Source of the DNA: Chloroflexota bacterium
Lineage (GTDB): Bacteria; Chloroflexota; Anaerolineae; UBA4142; SHND01
NCBI GenBank assembly: GCA_004295045.1
Contig: SHND01000056.1
Coordinates: 62,001 to 126,000 of the forward strand
Reading direction: 5' to 3'
DNA length: 64,000 nt
Both the position numbers and the translations under genes were made by a program. Positions 18,442 to 26,315 of the stretch are shown piece by piece. The notes below the pieces were generated by a model. It was not told the DNA's origin. It made no database searches and saw nothing but the letters and a program-made list of their open reading frames with translations. Numbering within the stretch: position 1 is the first letter of the stretch; every line of letters begins with the position of its first letter.

Positions 18442-19502
18442 GCCCACAGCATATCATCCGCCGAACGTTGAATCGCTTCCATCACCTTGTGCGTTTTCAG
18501 CGCGTCGTCAAAAGTCGGCGGCGCACGTCCTTCCAGTTCTACGCCTTGAATTTGTTTCGTGAAATCGGTCGCCAATTCGCACAATGCCCACATTAACGGT
18601 TCGCGCGGACGATCCGGCAGTTCAAGGCGGCGCGGAATTTCGATCAAACCAAAATCGCGTTCGGTATCGCGCTTGCCCGCTAGCGTTCCGCTGGTGATTT
18701 GCAAGGTCGCGCGCGAGCCGACGAGTGAAATATTCCACGGTTGATCTTGGCGCGCGCCGGTGATGAAATTCAAGATCGCGATGCCGCCATTTTCAAATTT
18801 CAAGAGCGATAGAAATGTATCGTCCGCCGTCGCGGTGAATTTTTCAATTTTTTGTTCGCGTCCCACCGTGACGGGGCGGCGCACTTCGGAAAATAAAGTT
18901 TCGCGGTCGGCAAACACCGATTGCACCGGACCGAACCACCATTGCAGCGCGTCGAGAAAATGCACTGCGACATTTCGCATCACACCGCCGCCGCGTTTTT
19001 CGTCCGCCGCCCAATTCCCATTCAAACCCCACGGCTGCGCCATCACAAACGTGATCGTCGCGCGCAAAAATTGTCCGAGATACTCTTCGTCAATCAATTC
19101 TTTGGCGTACGCGTAGGACGGCAAATAGCGCGTTTGAAACGCGACGGCGTTTTTGATTTTACGCTGCTGCGAAGTTTCGAGTAACGCTTTTGCTTCTTGG
19201 GAATTTAGTCCGGCGGGTGATTCGACTAACACCGTCTTTTTGGCGAGCATCGCTTTGTTCGCCAATTCCTTTTGCGTGTTCGGCGGCGTCGCAATGGTCA
19301 CTAGCTCAATCTCGTCGCGTGAAAAAATTTCGTTCGGATTACTGAATGCGAATTTGATGCCCGCGTTTTTTGCGACCACCTTGGCGCGATTTTCGTCCGC
19401 GTCGCACACCGCGACAATGTCCAAATTTTTGATGCGCCGCAATGCATCAATATGCAGTTGTCCCCACGCCAAACCAATCACCGCCACGCGCACATCAGCC
19501 AT
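18432..19502 (-). CDS. Gfo/Idh/MocA family oxidoreductase
   Basis: 356 residues from ATG 19502. The N-terminal Rossmann domain has VAVIGLAWGQLHIDAL in place of the classical GxGxxG and DIVAVCDADENRA after strand 2. The second half (from about 125) is the alpha/beta GFO_IDH_MocA_C domain with GGGVMRNVAVHFLDALQWW. The usual EKP motif, whose Lys is catalytic in many members, reads VESPAG here, so Lys is replaced by Ser. Family members oxidise or reduce sugars and inositols with NAD(P). The altered motif suggests a different reaction or a non-redox role. The stop codon lies in a heptamer repeat. Confidence 0.88.
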   Translation of the reverse strand: MADVRVAVIGLAWGQLHIDALRRIKNLDIVAVCDADENRAKVVAKNAGIKFAFSNPNEIFSRDEIELVTIATPPNTQKELANKAMLAKKTVLVESPAGLNSQEAKALLETSQQRKIKNAVAFQTRYLPSYAYAKELIDEEYLGQFLRATITFVMAQPWGLNGNWAADEKRGGGVMRNVAVHFLDALQWWFGPVQSVFADRETLFSEVRRPVTVGREQKIEKFTATADDTFLSLLKFENGGIAILNFITGARQDQPWNISLVGSRATLQITSGTLAGKRDTERDFGLIEIPRRLELPDRPREPLMWALCELATDFTKQIQGVELEGRAPPTFDDALKTHKVMEAIQRSADDMLWAAV

Positions 19503-19561
19503 TTTCGTATTTCACCATTCGCTGCGCGAGAGAGCGCTTGCTACGCGATCTTTTGAATTGT

Positions 19562-19596
19562 GCATTGGGCATTCTGCATTCTGCATTGCGCATTAC
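19562..19596. repeat. Heptamer array (5 units) carrying a gene stop codon
   Basis: GCATTGG, GCATTCT, GCATTCT, GCATTGC and GCATTAC; GCATT is constant and two bases vary. The stop TAA of the minus-strand hypothetical gene is 19595-19593, inside the last unit. Confidence 0.8.
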
Positions 19597-19952
19597 GCTT
19601 CGTCCTCATCCGCGCGGCGCGGCATATTGTCCTGAATATCTTGCGGTTGATGACGCACCCACAAATTTAGCAAATCCCCTTCTGGCAATGCTTCGTATTT
19701 CGCCGCGACAATTTCCAATTGCTTGCGCAGACCACTCATGGTGGGAAAATCCAAATGGATGGATCGCTGCGCGTGCCAGGTGCGTTGACAGCGTTCCATC
19801 AAGATTTGTCCTTTGAGAGAACGCACTTGGCAGAGGGAAATAAAAAATGGACGCGCGGAATCAAGCAGCGAGTACATCCACTCGTCGTTGACAGTTCTAA
19901 ATTCAGGCGGCGGTCCTTCGACAATCGTGATGAGTTCGGGGTCGGCTTCCAT
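19593..19952 (-). CDS. Conserved-type hypothetical protein
   Basis: 119 residues from ATG 19952 (MEADPELITIVEGPPPEF). No signal peptide or membrane segment; it has mixed alpha/beta character and an acidic C-terminus (PRRADEDEA). Trp-, Phe- and Cys-containing internal blocks (NDEWMYSLLDSARPFF, MERCQRTWHAQRS) argue for a real protein. I do not recognise the family. It is bounded by two heptamer arrays: one contains its stop codon and the other begins four bases before its start codon. It lies in a same-strand series between a crotonase and an oxidoreductase. Confidence 0.65.
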   Translation of the reverse strand: MEADPELITIVEGPPPEFRTVNDEWMYSLLDSARPFFISLCQVRSLKGQILMERCQRTWHAQRSIHLDFPTMSGLRKQLEIVAAKYEALPEGDLLNLWVRHQPQDIQDNMPRRADEDEA

Positions 19953-19955
19953 GCG

Positions 19956-20049
19956 AGCAGATAGCAGGTAGCAGATAGCGGTTAGCCAATTGCAAGCGAT
20001 GGGTTTTTATCGCAGCCATTAGCCATCCGCCATTTGCCATCTGCTATTT
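19956..20049. repeat. Inverted pair of heptamer arrays
   Basis: Left arm AGCAGAT, AGCAGGT, AGCAGAT, AGCGGTT (19956-19983). Right arm GCCATTA, GCCATCC, GCCATTT, GCCATCT, GCTATTT (20015-20049). The arms are roughly complementary and could fold into a long imperfect hairpin. The TAG stop of the upstream crotonase (20046-20044) is inside the right arm. Confidence 0.8.
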
Positions 20050-20817
20050 CCCTTTCCACTCCGGCTTTCGTTTTTCAACAAACGCTTGCAAACCTTCGCG
20101 TCCGTCTTCGGTGCCAAACAAAAAGTAAAACATCTTGCGTTCGTAATCCAAACCGTCGGTTAGCGAAGACTCGAACGCTTTGTTGACCGATTCTTTGGCG
20201 AGGCGCACCGCGACGGGCGCTTTGGACGCAATTTCGCGCGCGAGATTTTTTGCCTCGTCCAAATAGCTTTCGGTGGGGAAAACCCGCGCGACCAAACCGC
20301 GCGCCTCGGCTTCGCGCGCCGACAGGGCGCGTCCGGTCAAGACCATGTCCATCGCTTTCGATTTGCCGATTGCGCGCGTGAGGCGCTGGGTGCCGCCCGC
20401 GCCGGGGATCACACCGAGATTGATTTCGGGTTGCGCAAATTGCGCGCTCTCTGACGCGACAATCAAATCGCACGCCATCGCCAATTCGCAGCCGCCGCCA
20501 AAGGCGTAACCGCTCACCGCTGCGATGACGGGCTTGGAGATTTTTTTGATACGGTCCCAATACGCGATCCAATTTTTTTCCAGCATTTCGACGGGCGTCG
20601 CGGTTGCCATGTCTTTGATGTCCGCGCCCGCGCCAAACGCGCGCGCGTCGCCGGTGACAATCAGGCAGCGGACCGCCGCGTCTGCGTCCAGCTCTTCGAG
20701 GGCGCGGGTCAATTCTTGCATCACATTGCTGTTGAGCGCGTTGAGTTGTTTCGGACGATTGATTTGTACGACGGCGATAGGTTCTTCGCGCTGCACAAGA
20801 ATAAATTCGTATGGCAT
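20044..20817 (-). CDS. Enoyl-CoA hydratase (crotonase)
   Basis: 257 residues from ATG 20817. Both catalytic glutamates of the crotonase active site are present: GGGCELAMACDL (Glu111) and PEINLGVIPGAGGTQRL (Glu131), with the oxyanion-hole sequence FGAGADIKDM. The C-terminus DGREGLQAFVEKRKPEWKGK is typical. It hydrates trans-2-enoyl-CoA to 3-hydroxyacyl-CoA in the cytoplasm and, with the thiolase and the PaaG-like isomerase nearby, could serve beta-oxidation or aromatic acid catabolism. No Shine-Dalgarno sequence is seen; the upstream gap is filled by palindromic repeats. Confidence 0.92.
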   Translation of the reverse strand: MPYEFILVQREEPIAVVQINRPKQLNALNSNVMQELTRALEELDADAAVRCLIVTGDARAFGAGADIKDMATATPVEMLEKNWIAYWDRIKKISKPVIAAVSGYAFGGGCELAMACDLIVASESAQFAQPEINLGVIPGAGGTQRLTRAIGKSKAMDMVLTGRALSAREAEARGLVARVFPTESYLDEAKNLAREIASKAPVAVRLAKESVNKAFESSLTDGLDYERKMFYFLFGTEDGREGLQAFVEKRKPEWKGK

Positions 20818-20831
20818 AGGAATTTTAGTAC

Positions 20832-20883
20832 GACAAATTTGAAATTTGTCATCCGTAGAACAAATTACAAATTTGTTCTACGG
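20832..20883. repeat. Two adjacent perfect palindromes (ACAAATTT element)
   Basis: GACAAATTT-G-AAATTTGTC (20832-20850, 9-bp arms) is followed by CCGTAGAACAAAT-TACAA-ATTTGTTCTACGG (20853-20883, 13-bp arms). The stop TAG of the DUF1444 gene (20880-20878) lies inside the second palindrome. A related single copy is at 25166-25190. Confidence 0.75.
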
Positions 20884-21714
20884 GGAAAGCAATTGTAATT
20901 CACCTTGACGCACAAGTAAAAGCGCGGACAGCAAGCCGTTTGTGGAATTTCGCGCGTCCTCTGCAATTTGCGCGCGTAACTCTTGAAACGCAGGATGCTC
21001 GCGCGCAAAGCCGAGCAGCAAATCGTGCGTGGGAATGCCCAAGACAAGTTCGCCGTCCACACGCGCTTGCCAATCTGCCAGACGCGACGGCAGAAGCGCG
21101 CGCGCCGACGCGTTGCTCGAATGATCCACCAGCAATGTTTCGACGCCTTGACCGTTCACAGAAAATTGCGCATTCGCAGACGTGCGTTCGAGATTTTCCA
21201 ACGCGACATCGTACGCGGTTTGCGAATCAATTCCCCACGCAGGAATCGCCTCGAGCTGCACGTACTCGAACGATTCGCCGCGATCGAGGATCAACGCCGC
21301 GCCCAAATCTTGAACGATGGAGCGCACGACCAAGCGCAATCCTGTTTCGCGCTTGTTCATCCACTGCTGCGCGGTCATCAAGCGCGGCGCAAGTATTTCT
21401 TCAATCCGCGCAAACTCGACATTACTCGCACGCTGCTGAGTGGAACCATCGAGCAGCGCGCCGATAAATTCATTGATCGTCGGAGACAACGCGTCCGGGT
21501 TTGCGCGATAGCGTTCGTAATAACGGTCGAGGTGCGCCGTCGTGTCTTGTCCGCGCACGCGCAATTTTAATTGTAATCCTTTGCCGCTTTGAATTTCAAC
21601 CTCGCCCACATCGCGCAGACGCGCCGTCACCAGCGCCGAAAACATTTCCGCGCTCATCGGCGGAATTTCGCGTTCGTCGGAATTCCAATCCATTCGTCGT
21701 TCGTCTCGAGTCAT
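20878..21714 (-). CDS. DUF1444 (YtpQ-like) protein
   Basis: Up to 278 residues. The blocks LAPRLMTAQQWMNKRE, RGESFEYVQLEAIPAWG and LVLGIPTHDLLLGFARE fit the DUF1444 family, cytosolic proteins of unknown function. ATG 21714 would begin three bases after the stop of the VWA gene but inside a heptamer array, giving the repeat-encoded MTRDERR; ATG 21693 (MDWNSDEREIPP) is a likely alternative. Its stop codon lies in a palindromic repeat. Coupled with a VWA protein upstream; the pairing suggests a shared, unknown function. Confidence 0.78.
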   Translation of the reverse strand: MTRDERRMDWNSDEREIPPMSAEMFSALVTARLRDVGEVEIQSGKGLQLKLRVRGQDTTAHLDRYYERYRANPDALSPTINEFIGALLDGSTQQRASNVEFARIEEILAPRLMTAQQWMNKRETGLRLVVRSIVQDLGAALILDRGESFEYVQLEAIPAWGIDSQTAYDVALENLERTSANAQFSVNGQGVETLLVDHSSNASARALLPSRLADWQARVDGELVLGIPTHDLLLGFAREHPAFQELRAQIAEDARNSTNGLLSALLLVRQGELQLLSP

Positions 21715-21724
21715 CCGTTATCTT
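21690..21724. repeat. Heptamer array spanning a stop and a start codon
   Basis: CCATTCG, TCGTTCG, TCTCGAG, TCATCCG and TTATCTT (five units). The VWA stop (21720-21718) and the possible DUF1444 start (21714-21712) are both within it. Confidence 0.65.
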
Positions 21725-22467
21725 TCCGGCGGATTCAAGCGCAAATAATCCGACACTTTGCCGTCGCCGATGCGATACACATCCGCGACTGTTTCCGACA
21801 CTTTGCTTGCAATGTCGCCAAACATTTCGAGCAGGTCGGTAAAGTCGGTGTGCGCGGAGATTTTGTACCACTTGCCGCCGCTGCGCGCCGCCATTTCTTT
21901 GTAATACTTTTCGGGCGTCGAAACGACGAACGTGAGCATCTCGCGGTACTGCAATTGTTCCATCACGTCCCGAACTTTGAGGTTGTGATTTTCCAGCGCG
22001 GGTTCGTCGGTGATCAACAACAATACTTTGACCACATTGTCGCGGAAATCCAACGCCATCGCTTTTTGCAGCGCTTCCAGCGATGACTCGCCGCGATTGA
22101 AACCGCCGCTGTAACGCGGAATTTTTTTCAAGCTGCTCTTTGTCGTTTCAATGTTGCGCGTGAAACTCGTCGCGACAATTTTATCGCCCTTGACGGTGAG
22201 ATCGCCGAATGCCACAATCGCAACGCGCGAATCCATTTGCAAATTGCCGAACCGATCAATAAATTTCGCGCACGTTTGCAACAGACCTTTGATTTTGTCC
22301 GACATTGAACCCGTCGTGTCAATCACAAACACCAAGTCCACGCTCTTGCCGCGCGTCGCCAACAGCGTTTCTTCATTGATCGGCTGGTCCACCCGCGCGA
22401 GCCCGCGCGAATCATTTTTTCCGGTATTCAACAAATTTTGAAATAGTTTTTTCCCTGTCTTGCCCAT
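21718..22467 (-). CDS. von Willebrand factor A domain protein
   Basis: 249 residues. ATG 22467 follows GAGGAG by eight bases; an ORF extension upstream has no such site. The VWA domain starts near residue 45: SVDLVFVIDTTGSMSDKIKG supplies the metal-ion-dependent adhesion site as D-T-T-G-S, RVAIVAFGDL and VLLLITDEPAL complete the fold. There is no signal peptide, so it is an intracellular VWA protein that may bind a partner through a metal ion. It is followed by DUF1444 and preceded by a DUF422 membrane protein and ferredoxin. Partner unknown. Confidence 0.85.
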   Translation of the reverse strand: MGKTGKKLFQNLLNTGKNDSRGLARVDQPINEETLLATRGKSVDLVFVIDTTGSMSDKIKGLLQTCAKFIDRFGNLQMDSRVAIVAFGDLTVKGDKIVATSFTRNIETTKSSLKKIPRYSGGFNRGESSLEALQKAMALDFRDNVVKVLLLITDEPALENHNLKVRDVMEQLQYREMLTFVVSTPEKYYKEMAARSGGKWYKISAHTDFTDLLEMFGDIASKVSETVADVYRIGDGKVSDYLRLNPPER

Positions 22468-22508
22468 CGTTCCTACTCCTCGATGATTGCTCAACTACGC
22501 CGAGCGAA

Positions 22509-23540
22509 TTATTCTATGCCGCGTATCGAATTGCGCGTCAGCACATTCTTTTTACGCACAAGCGGCAGTGAGCGTAACACGCCGCGCAATTCATTTCGCC
22601 AATGCCAAAGGAAAACCAATTCCACTGCCACCATCGCCAACGCGACAACCAGCAGGAGCGGCGCGGTGAGATAAATGCCTGCGGCAATGAGGGCAACCAA
22701 AAACAAGAGATGAATGACCAAGCGTACGCCGAGCAGCCAATGGTCGGGAGTTTCGCGCGGTACGCGCTTTTGCAACAAAGCCCGCCACGTCACGCCAACA
22801 AAGAGCGCGAGCGTCAGAGCAAAGATTATCCACACTTGATTATGATAACGCGATGAATCGTCCACCACAAACGGCAGCGCGCCGACATTCTCCAGCGCAA
22901 CGAATGGCACGAGTGTTGCAATCAATCCGCCAAAAGCGAGCAGAGGGACTGCCCATTGCCAACGTTTGCCGTTTTGTTGCGCGCGCACGCGGCGCGTAAA
23001 AAAAGAAAACCAGAACGCGACGAAAAGCCACGCGAAAAAATTGCCCCACGGCACGCCAAACCATCCCTGATCTGCGCGAATGGTCCACGACCACAACCCC
23101 AAGCGAATCGCCACCGCGTCCAACGCCAAATCCAACACAATCGCCCACACCGCATCTGCCATCGGCGCAGTGAGGACGACGGACTGCGAACGGCGCACTT
23201 TTATTCCTTTTGCTGTCTGTCGTCTGTCGTCTGTCGTCGCACCAATCCCCAACGCATCCGTGATATTCATCGCGCCCGCGATAATCATCGCCCACGTGAG
23301 CGCAATCGCAATGGGAACGTCGCCTAGCAAAACCCAATGCGCGTTGTAACGATATGTGCCAAACAGAAAAATATCACCCTGCTCGAGGAGCAGTCCGAAA
23401 AGAAATGCAGTGAGCAATTCCACAAGACGCGCGGACGAATGTTTCCACGCGCGCCACGCGGAGACGAGAAACAAAACTACGACACCGAGCTGCAAAAACG
23501 CGTAGCCAAACGCGGGGGAGGTAAAATTTCCCAAGCTCAA
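22509..23540 (-). CDS. Carotenoid biosynthesis-type membrane protein (DUF422/CruF-like)
   Basis: About 343 residues with eight or so membrane helices. The family signature LDLALDAVAIRLGLWSW, followed by GWFGVPWGNFFAWLFVAF, matches DUF422 proteins, which include the carotenoid 1',2'-hydratase CruF. TTG 23540 overlaps the ferredoxin stop as TTGA; TTG 23534 is an alternative. Between helices 4 and 5 a segment DDRRQTAKGIKVRRSQSVV is encoded by period-7 repeats and is probably an insertion in a loop. Without other carotenoid genes in view the substrate stays open. Confidence 0.75.
   Translation of the reverse strand: MSLGNFTSPAFGYAFLQLGVVVLFLVSAWRAWKHSSARLVELLTAFLFGLLLEQGDIFLFGTYRYNAHWVLLGDVPIAIALTWAMIIAGAMNITDALGIGATTDDRRQTAKGIKVRRSQSVVLTAPMADAVWAIVLDLALDAVAIRLGLWSWTIRADQGWFGVPWGNFFAWLFVAFWFSFFTRRVRAQQNGKRWQWAVPLLAFGGLIATLVPFVALENVGALPFVVDDSSRYHNQVWIIFALTLALFVGVTWRALLQKRVPRETPDHWLLGVRLVIHLLFLVALIAAGIYLTAPLLLVVALAMVAVELVFLWHWRNELRGVLRSLPLVRKKNVLTRNSIRGIE
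23163..23235. repeat. Heptamer array inserted in the DUF422 gene
   Basis: Three perfect units GTCTGTC at 23215-23235, with degenerate, partly inverted units (GGACTGC, GAACGGC) at 23163-23195. Together they encode a basic loop of about 24 residues that interrupts an otherwise hydrophobic protein. Confidence 0.65.
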
Positions 23541-23785
23541 TCACGTTTTCGGAAATAGGCGAAATTCATTTCGATAAAGTGCTGCCATTGCTCCGGCACC
23601 TGGTCTTGGTGAAAAATCGCGCTGACGGGACATTCCGGCACGCACGCGCCGCAGTCAATACATTCGTCGGGGTTGATATACAACATGTTATCTTGATCCG
23701 TCCCATGAATACAATCCACCGGACACACAGCAACACACGACGCGTCTTTTACATCAATACATGGTTCGGCAATAATATATGCCAT
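23537..23785 (-). CDS. Ferredoxin, 7Fe type
   Basis: 82 residues from ATG 23785. Cysteines at 9, 17, 21, 25 and 42, 45, 48, 52 (PCIDVKDASCVAVCPVDC and ECIDCGACVPECP) give one [3Fe-4S]/[4Fe-4S] site with the C-x7-C-x3-C spacing of Azotobacter-type ferredoxins and one regular [4Fe-4S] site. It carries electrons in the cytoplasm. It is the first gene of a tight minus-strand series and its stop overlaps the DUF422 start by TTGA. The partner oxidoreductase is not obvious. Confidence 0.92.
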   Translation of the reverse strand: MAYIIAEPCIDVKDASCVAVCPVDCIHGTDQDNMLYINPDECIDCGACVPECPVSAIFHQDQVPEQWQHFIEMNFAYFRKRD

Positions 23786-23846
23786 TCACAATCTCCTCGT
23801 TGCATCACAAAACTATGCCGCCAAAATTTCATTCGTGTTTTCGGGT

Positions 23847-24290
23847 TCAGTCTCCACTATTTTTTGTTAGATACACGCGCGGCAGCGCCTGATCTTTTAA
23901 TTCCCCAATTCGGTCCGCGCCCAAGTCATACACATTCCAATATACCTCGCTTGCTTCGTCAATCAAGCGCGCCACATCCACCCCGTAACATTCCGGCGCA
24001 TACGGCTCCAAATAATTGATTCCGCGTCCCAACACTTTGATCACGCCGGTGTAATTCCCATTTCGCAAATGATGAAACCCCACGCCAATTTGCAAAATTC
24101 CTTTGTAAAAATTGCGGATGGTTGAATCGGGCTCGGCGCGCCATACCAATTCCAATGTTTCGTGCTGATTCCAATATTCGCCGCGATTAAACTGTCCGAA
24201 CGCGTGCAGCATCTCGGACGTTGGGGCGCGGCGGCAGCAATCGCGTGTCGGCGGGTCGCGCGGGGAGAGGGTTGCAGGAATTTCGCGCAT
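23847..24290 (-). CDS. DUF309 protein
   Basis: 147 residues from ATG 24290. The family core FNRGEYWNQHETLELVW, then NFYKGILQIGVGFHHLRNGN and KVLGRGINYLEPY, is the DUF309 helical bundle with the conserved HE pair. Function unknown; members often occur as single small cytosolic proteins. The first 25 residues (including CC and several Pro) are not part of the domain, so a start further in is possible. It sits between ferredoxin and the lectin-fold gene, all on the minus strand. Confidence 0.8.
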   Translation of the reverse strand: MREIPATLSPRDPPTRDCCRRAPTSEMLHAFGQFNRGEYWNQHETLELVWRAEPDSTIRNFYKGILQIGVGFHHLRNGNYTGVIKVLGRGINYLEPYAPECYGVDVARLIDEASEVYWNVYDLGADRIGELKDQALPRVYLTKNSGD

Positions 24291-24368
24291 GGGTCAGATG
24301 TCATGCTCCTGAACAACATCGAAACTCTCTGAGAGAGATTTTCGACGCGCTCAAAATAACAATCAATC

Positions 24369-25157
24369 TCATTGCTTTGCAATCTTGATGAACGACACTT
24401 CCATCCATTCTCGAAATGGTACCGCGACTCGCGCAAAGGAAAACTCTTTGCCCGGTCCCATTGTTGTCGCGTTGTTGTCCACCCACGCGACAAAACCGAG
24501 CGGCACGTTCGGCGGATGCGGCGCGCGAAATCTTTCTTGCGCGTCGATTGAAAAAATCGCTTCGTGCGTACACCATTCAATTTTATATTCGTGCCACTGC
24601 GTCATATCAATTTCGTCGAGCAAACATTCTTGCGCCTGCATCATTTTTTCCGCTGTCGCAAAAACCAATTTGTCCATCCCCGGCACTTTGAATAAGGCAT
24701 TGCCAACTGCCATTGTCACCGGATCGCGTTTGCCGCCGTTCAAGAATCCCGCGCGCCAGCCGTGACCGCGCAGGCCGCGCACGAACGACATGTCGCTGTG
24801 CGGCGACGCGTAAAAAAACCAAATCGCGTTCGGCGGCGCTTGCACGTTTCCTGTCCAATCGAACGGATCGTTCCAAAATCCAAAACCCGCCGTGCCGATC
24901 AGTTCACCCGCCGGATGGCTGAACCGCGCGCGGACAGTGAGTGTCAACGGCGGCGCCCAATGCAAATCCCAACGCGGCGCCGTGCGATGATCGTCAATTT
25001 CCGCATCCGACAATTCATTTGCCACCGCGCCATCTATCACCAATCGCGCGATGCCCGCTTCATGTTCTATCGCACTATGCCCAATTGCAAAACGCACCCA
25101 GCGCGGATGAAATCCATTTACAAAATGATCCTGAATCAAAGCCGAAGAATTGCTCAC
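24369..25157 (-). CDS. Concanavalin A-like (GH16-type fold) protein
   Basis: About 262 residues from GTG 25157 (SNSSALIQDHFVNGF). Blocks TVRARFSHPAGELIGTAGFG, MTQWHEYKIEWCTHEAIFSI and PLGFVAWVDNNATTMGPG match the beta-jellyroll of GH16-type proteins, in which WH-Y-IEW and a closing strand are typical. The catalytic E-x-D-x-x-E motif of GH16 is not seen, and no signal peptide is present, so a non-catalytic carbohydrate-binding or structural role is likelier. It follows the MDR dehydrogenase gene, separated only by a palindromic element. Confidence 0.6.
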   Translation of the reverse strand: MSNSSALIQDHFVNGFHPRWVRFAIGHSAIEHEAGIARLVIDGAVANELSDAEIDDHRTAPRWDLHWAPPLTLTVRARFSHPAGELIGTAGFGFWNDPFDWTGNVQAPPNAIWFFYASPHSDMSFVRGLRGHGWRAGFLNGGKRDPVTMAVGNALFKVPGMDKLVFATAEKMMQAQECLLDEIDMTQWHEYKIEWCTHEAIFSIDAQERFRAPHPPNVPLGFVAWVDNNATTMGPGKEFSFARVAVPFREWMEVSFIKIAKQ

Positions 25158-25165
25158 TCTGCGTC

Positions 25166-25190
25166 CGTATGACAAATTTCAAATTTGGCG
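25166..25190. repeat. Second copy of the ACAAATTT palindrome
   Basis: CGTATGACAAATTT followed by CAAATTTGGCG, nearly palindromic with one mismatch. It lies between the dehydrogenase stop and the GTG of the next gene, the same kind of position as the copy at 20832. Confidence 0.55.
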
Positions 25191-25194
25191 TGCC

Positions 25195-26223
25195 TCATAC
25201 CGTCAGCACAATTTTCCCAAACTGTTCGTTCTTGGCAAGCCGTTCGTGCGCTTCGGCGGCGCGCTCCAATGGCAACACCACATCTACAACGGGCTTGAAT
25301 TGGCGTTGAAAGACCAATTTCATCACGTCCATGAATTCGCCCTGATTCGCCATCGTCGTTCCGATAATTTCCAACTGCTTCCAAAAAATGAGCCGAATTT
25401 CTTCCGTCGGATTCGGTCCGGTGGTCGCGCCGTACGTGACCAAGCGCCCGCCTTTGCGCAGCGCCCGCAGCGATTTCAACCAAGTCGCTTCACCCACCGC
25501 GTCAATCACCATATCCGCGCCGCGTTTATTGGTGATGCGAAAGACTTCCTTTTCCCATTCGCTGGTTGCATAATTGATCAAAATATCCGCGCCCAACTCG
25601 CGCGCGCGCGTCAATTTTTCATCGCTGTGCGAAGTTGCAAATACGCGCGCCCCCGCATACTTTGCAATTTGAATCGCCGCCGTCGAAACGCCGCTGCCCG
25701 CGCCGAGAATCACCACATCATCGCCCGCCTGCAAACGTCCGCGCGTAATCAGCGCGCGCCATGCGGTGAGAAAGGCGAGCGGCGCGGCGCAAATTTCCAC
25801 AAAATCAAATTCATCGGGAATCGGCAAGATATTTCTTTGCGGTACGCGCATAAATTCCGCATAGCCGCCCGGCAAATGCTCGCCGAAAATTTTAAAGTTC
25901 ACGCACAACGGATGATCCCCGCGCAAACAGAACTCGCACGTCGTATCCCACCAACCGGGATTGATGGTCACGCGCTGTCCCACTTGATACTGCGTCACAT
26001 TCGCGCCGACCGAATCAATTACGCCCGCGACATCCGAACCGAGCGTGAACGGCATTTGCAATTTCAGTCCGGGCAAACCTTCGCGCACCCACACATCGAG
26101 CCGATTCAAAGCCACCGCTTTGACGCGGATGATCACATCGTCCGCGCCCGGTTCGGGTTTGGGCAAATCAACGAGCTGCAATTTATCCGTTCCGCCATGT
26201 TCAAATATCGCGACTGCTTTCAT
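25195..26223 (-). CDS. MDR-family zinc-type alcohol dehydrogenase/quinone oxidoreductase
   Basis: 342 residues. ATG 26223 follows GGAG by six bases; an upstream TTG is rejected. The N-terminal GroES-like domain has LGSDVAGVIDSVG and a structural-zinc-like loop with cysteines (TTCEFCLRGDHPLCVN). The nucleotide-binding domain has VVILGAGSGVSTAAIQIAK with the GxGxxG pattern, ending in FGKIVLTV. It likely reduces or oxidises alcohols, aldehydes or enoyl thioesters with NAD(P)H. The stop is followed by a palindromic repeat, and the gene has a terminator upstream of it, so it may have its own promoter. Confidence 0.9.
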   Translation of the reverse strand: MKAVAIFEHGGTDKLQLVDLPKPEPGADDVIIRVKAVALNRLDVWVREGLPGLKLQMPFTLGSDVAGVIDSVGANVTQYQVGQRVTINPGWWDTTCEFCLRGDHPLCVNFKIFGEHLPGGYAEFMRVPQRNILPIPDEFDFVEICAAPLAFLTAWRALITRGRLQAGDDVVILGAGSGVSTAAIQIAKYAGARVFATSHSDEKLTRARELGADILINYATSEWEKEVFRITNKRGADMVIDAVGEATWLKSLRALRKGGRLVTYGATTGPNPTEEIRLIFWKQLEIIGTTMANQGEFMDVMKLVFQRQFKPVVDVVLPLERAAEAHERLAKNEQFGKIVLTV

Positions 26224-26281
26224 GCTCTGCTCCGTTGCCAAGATAAACTGATATTAGCAACGCCATTCAATGGTGTCAAAC

Positions 26282-26307
26282 AAAAACGGAGGCGCTTGCC
26301 ACCTCCG
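26282..26307 (-). terminator. Rho-independent terminator of the large lipoprotein gene
   Basis: On the minus strand CGGAGG (26307-26302) pairs with CCTCCG (26292-26287), followed by five T. It lies directly after the stop at 26316. Confidence 0.65.
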
Positions 26308-26315
26308 CTTTCAGT

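Noticed and set aside
19956..20049. Possible tRNA or small structured RNA gene
   Set aside because: The fold is explained by complementary tandem repeats and no tRNA features are present.
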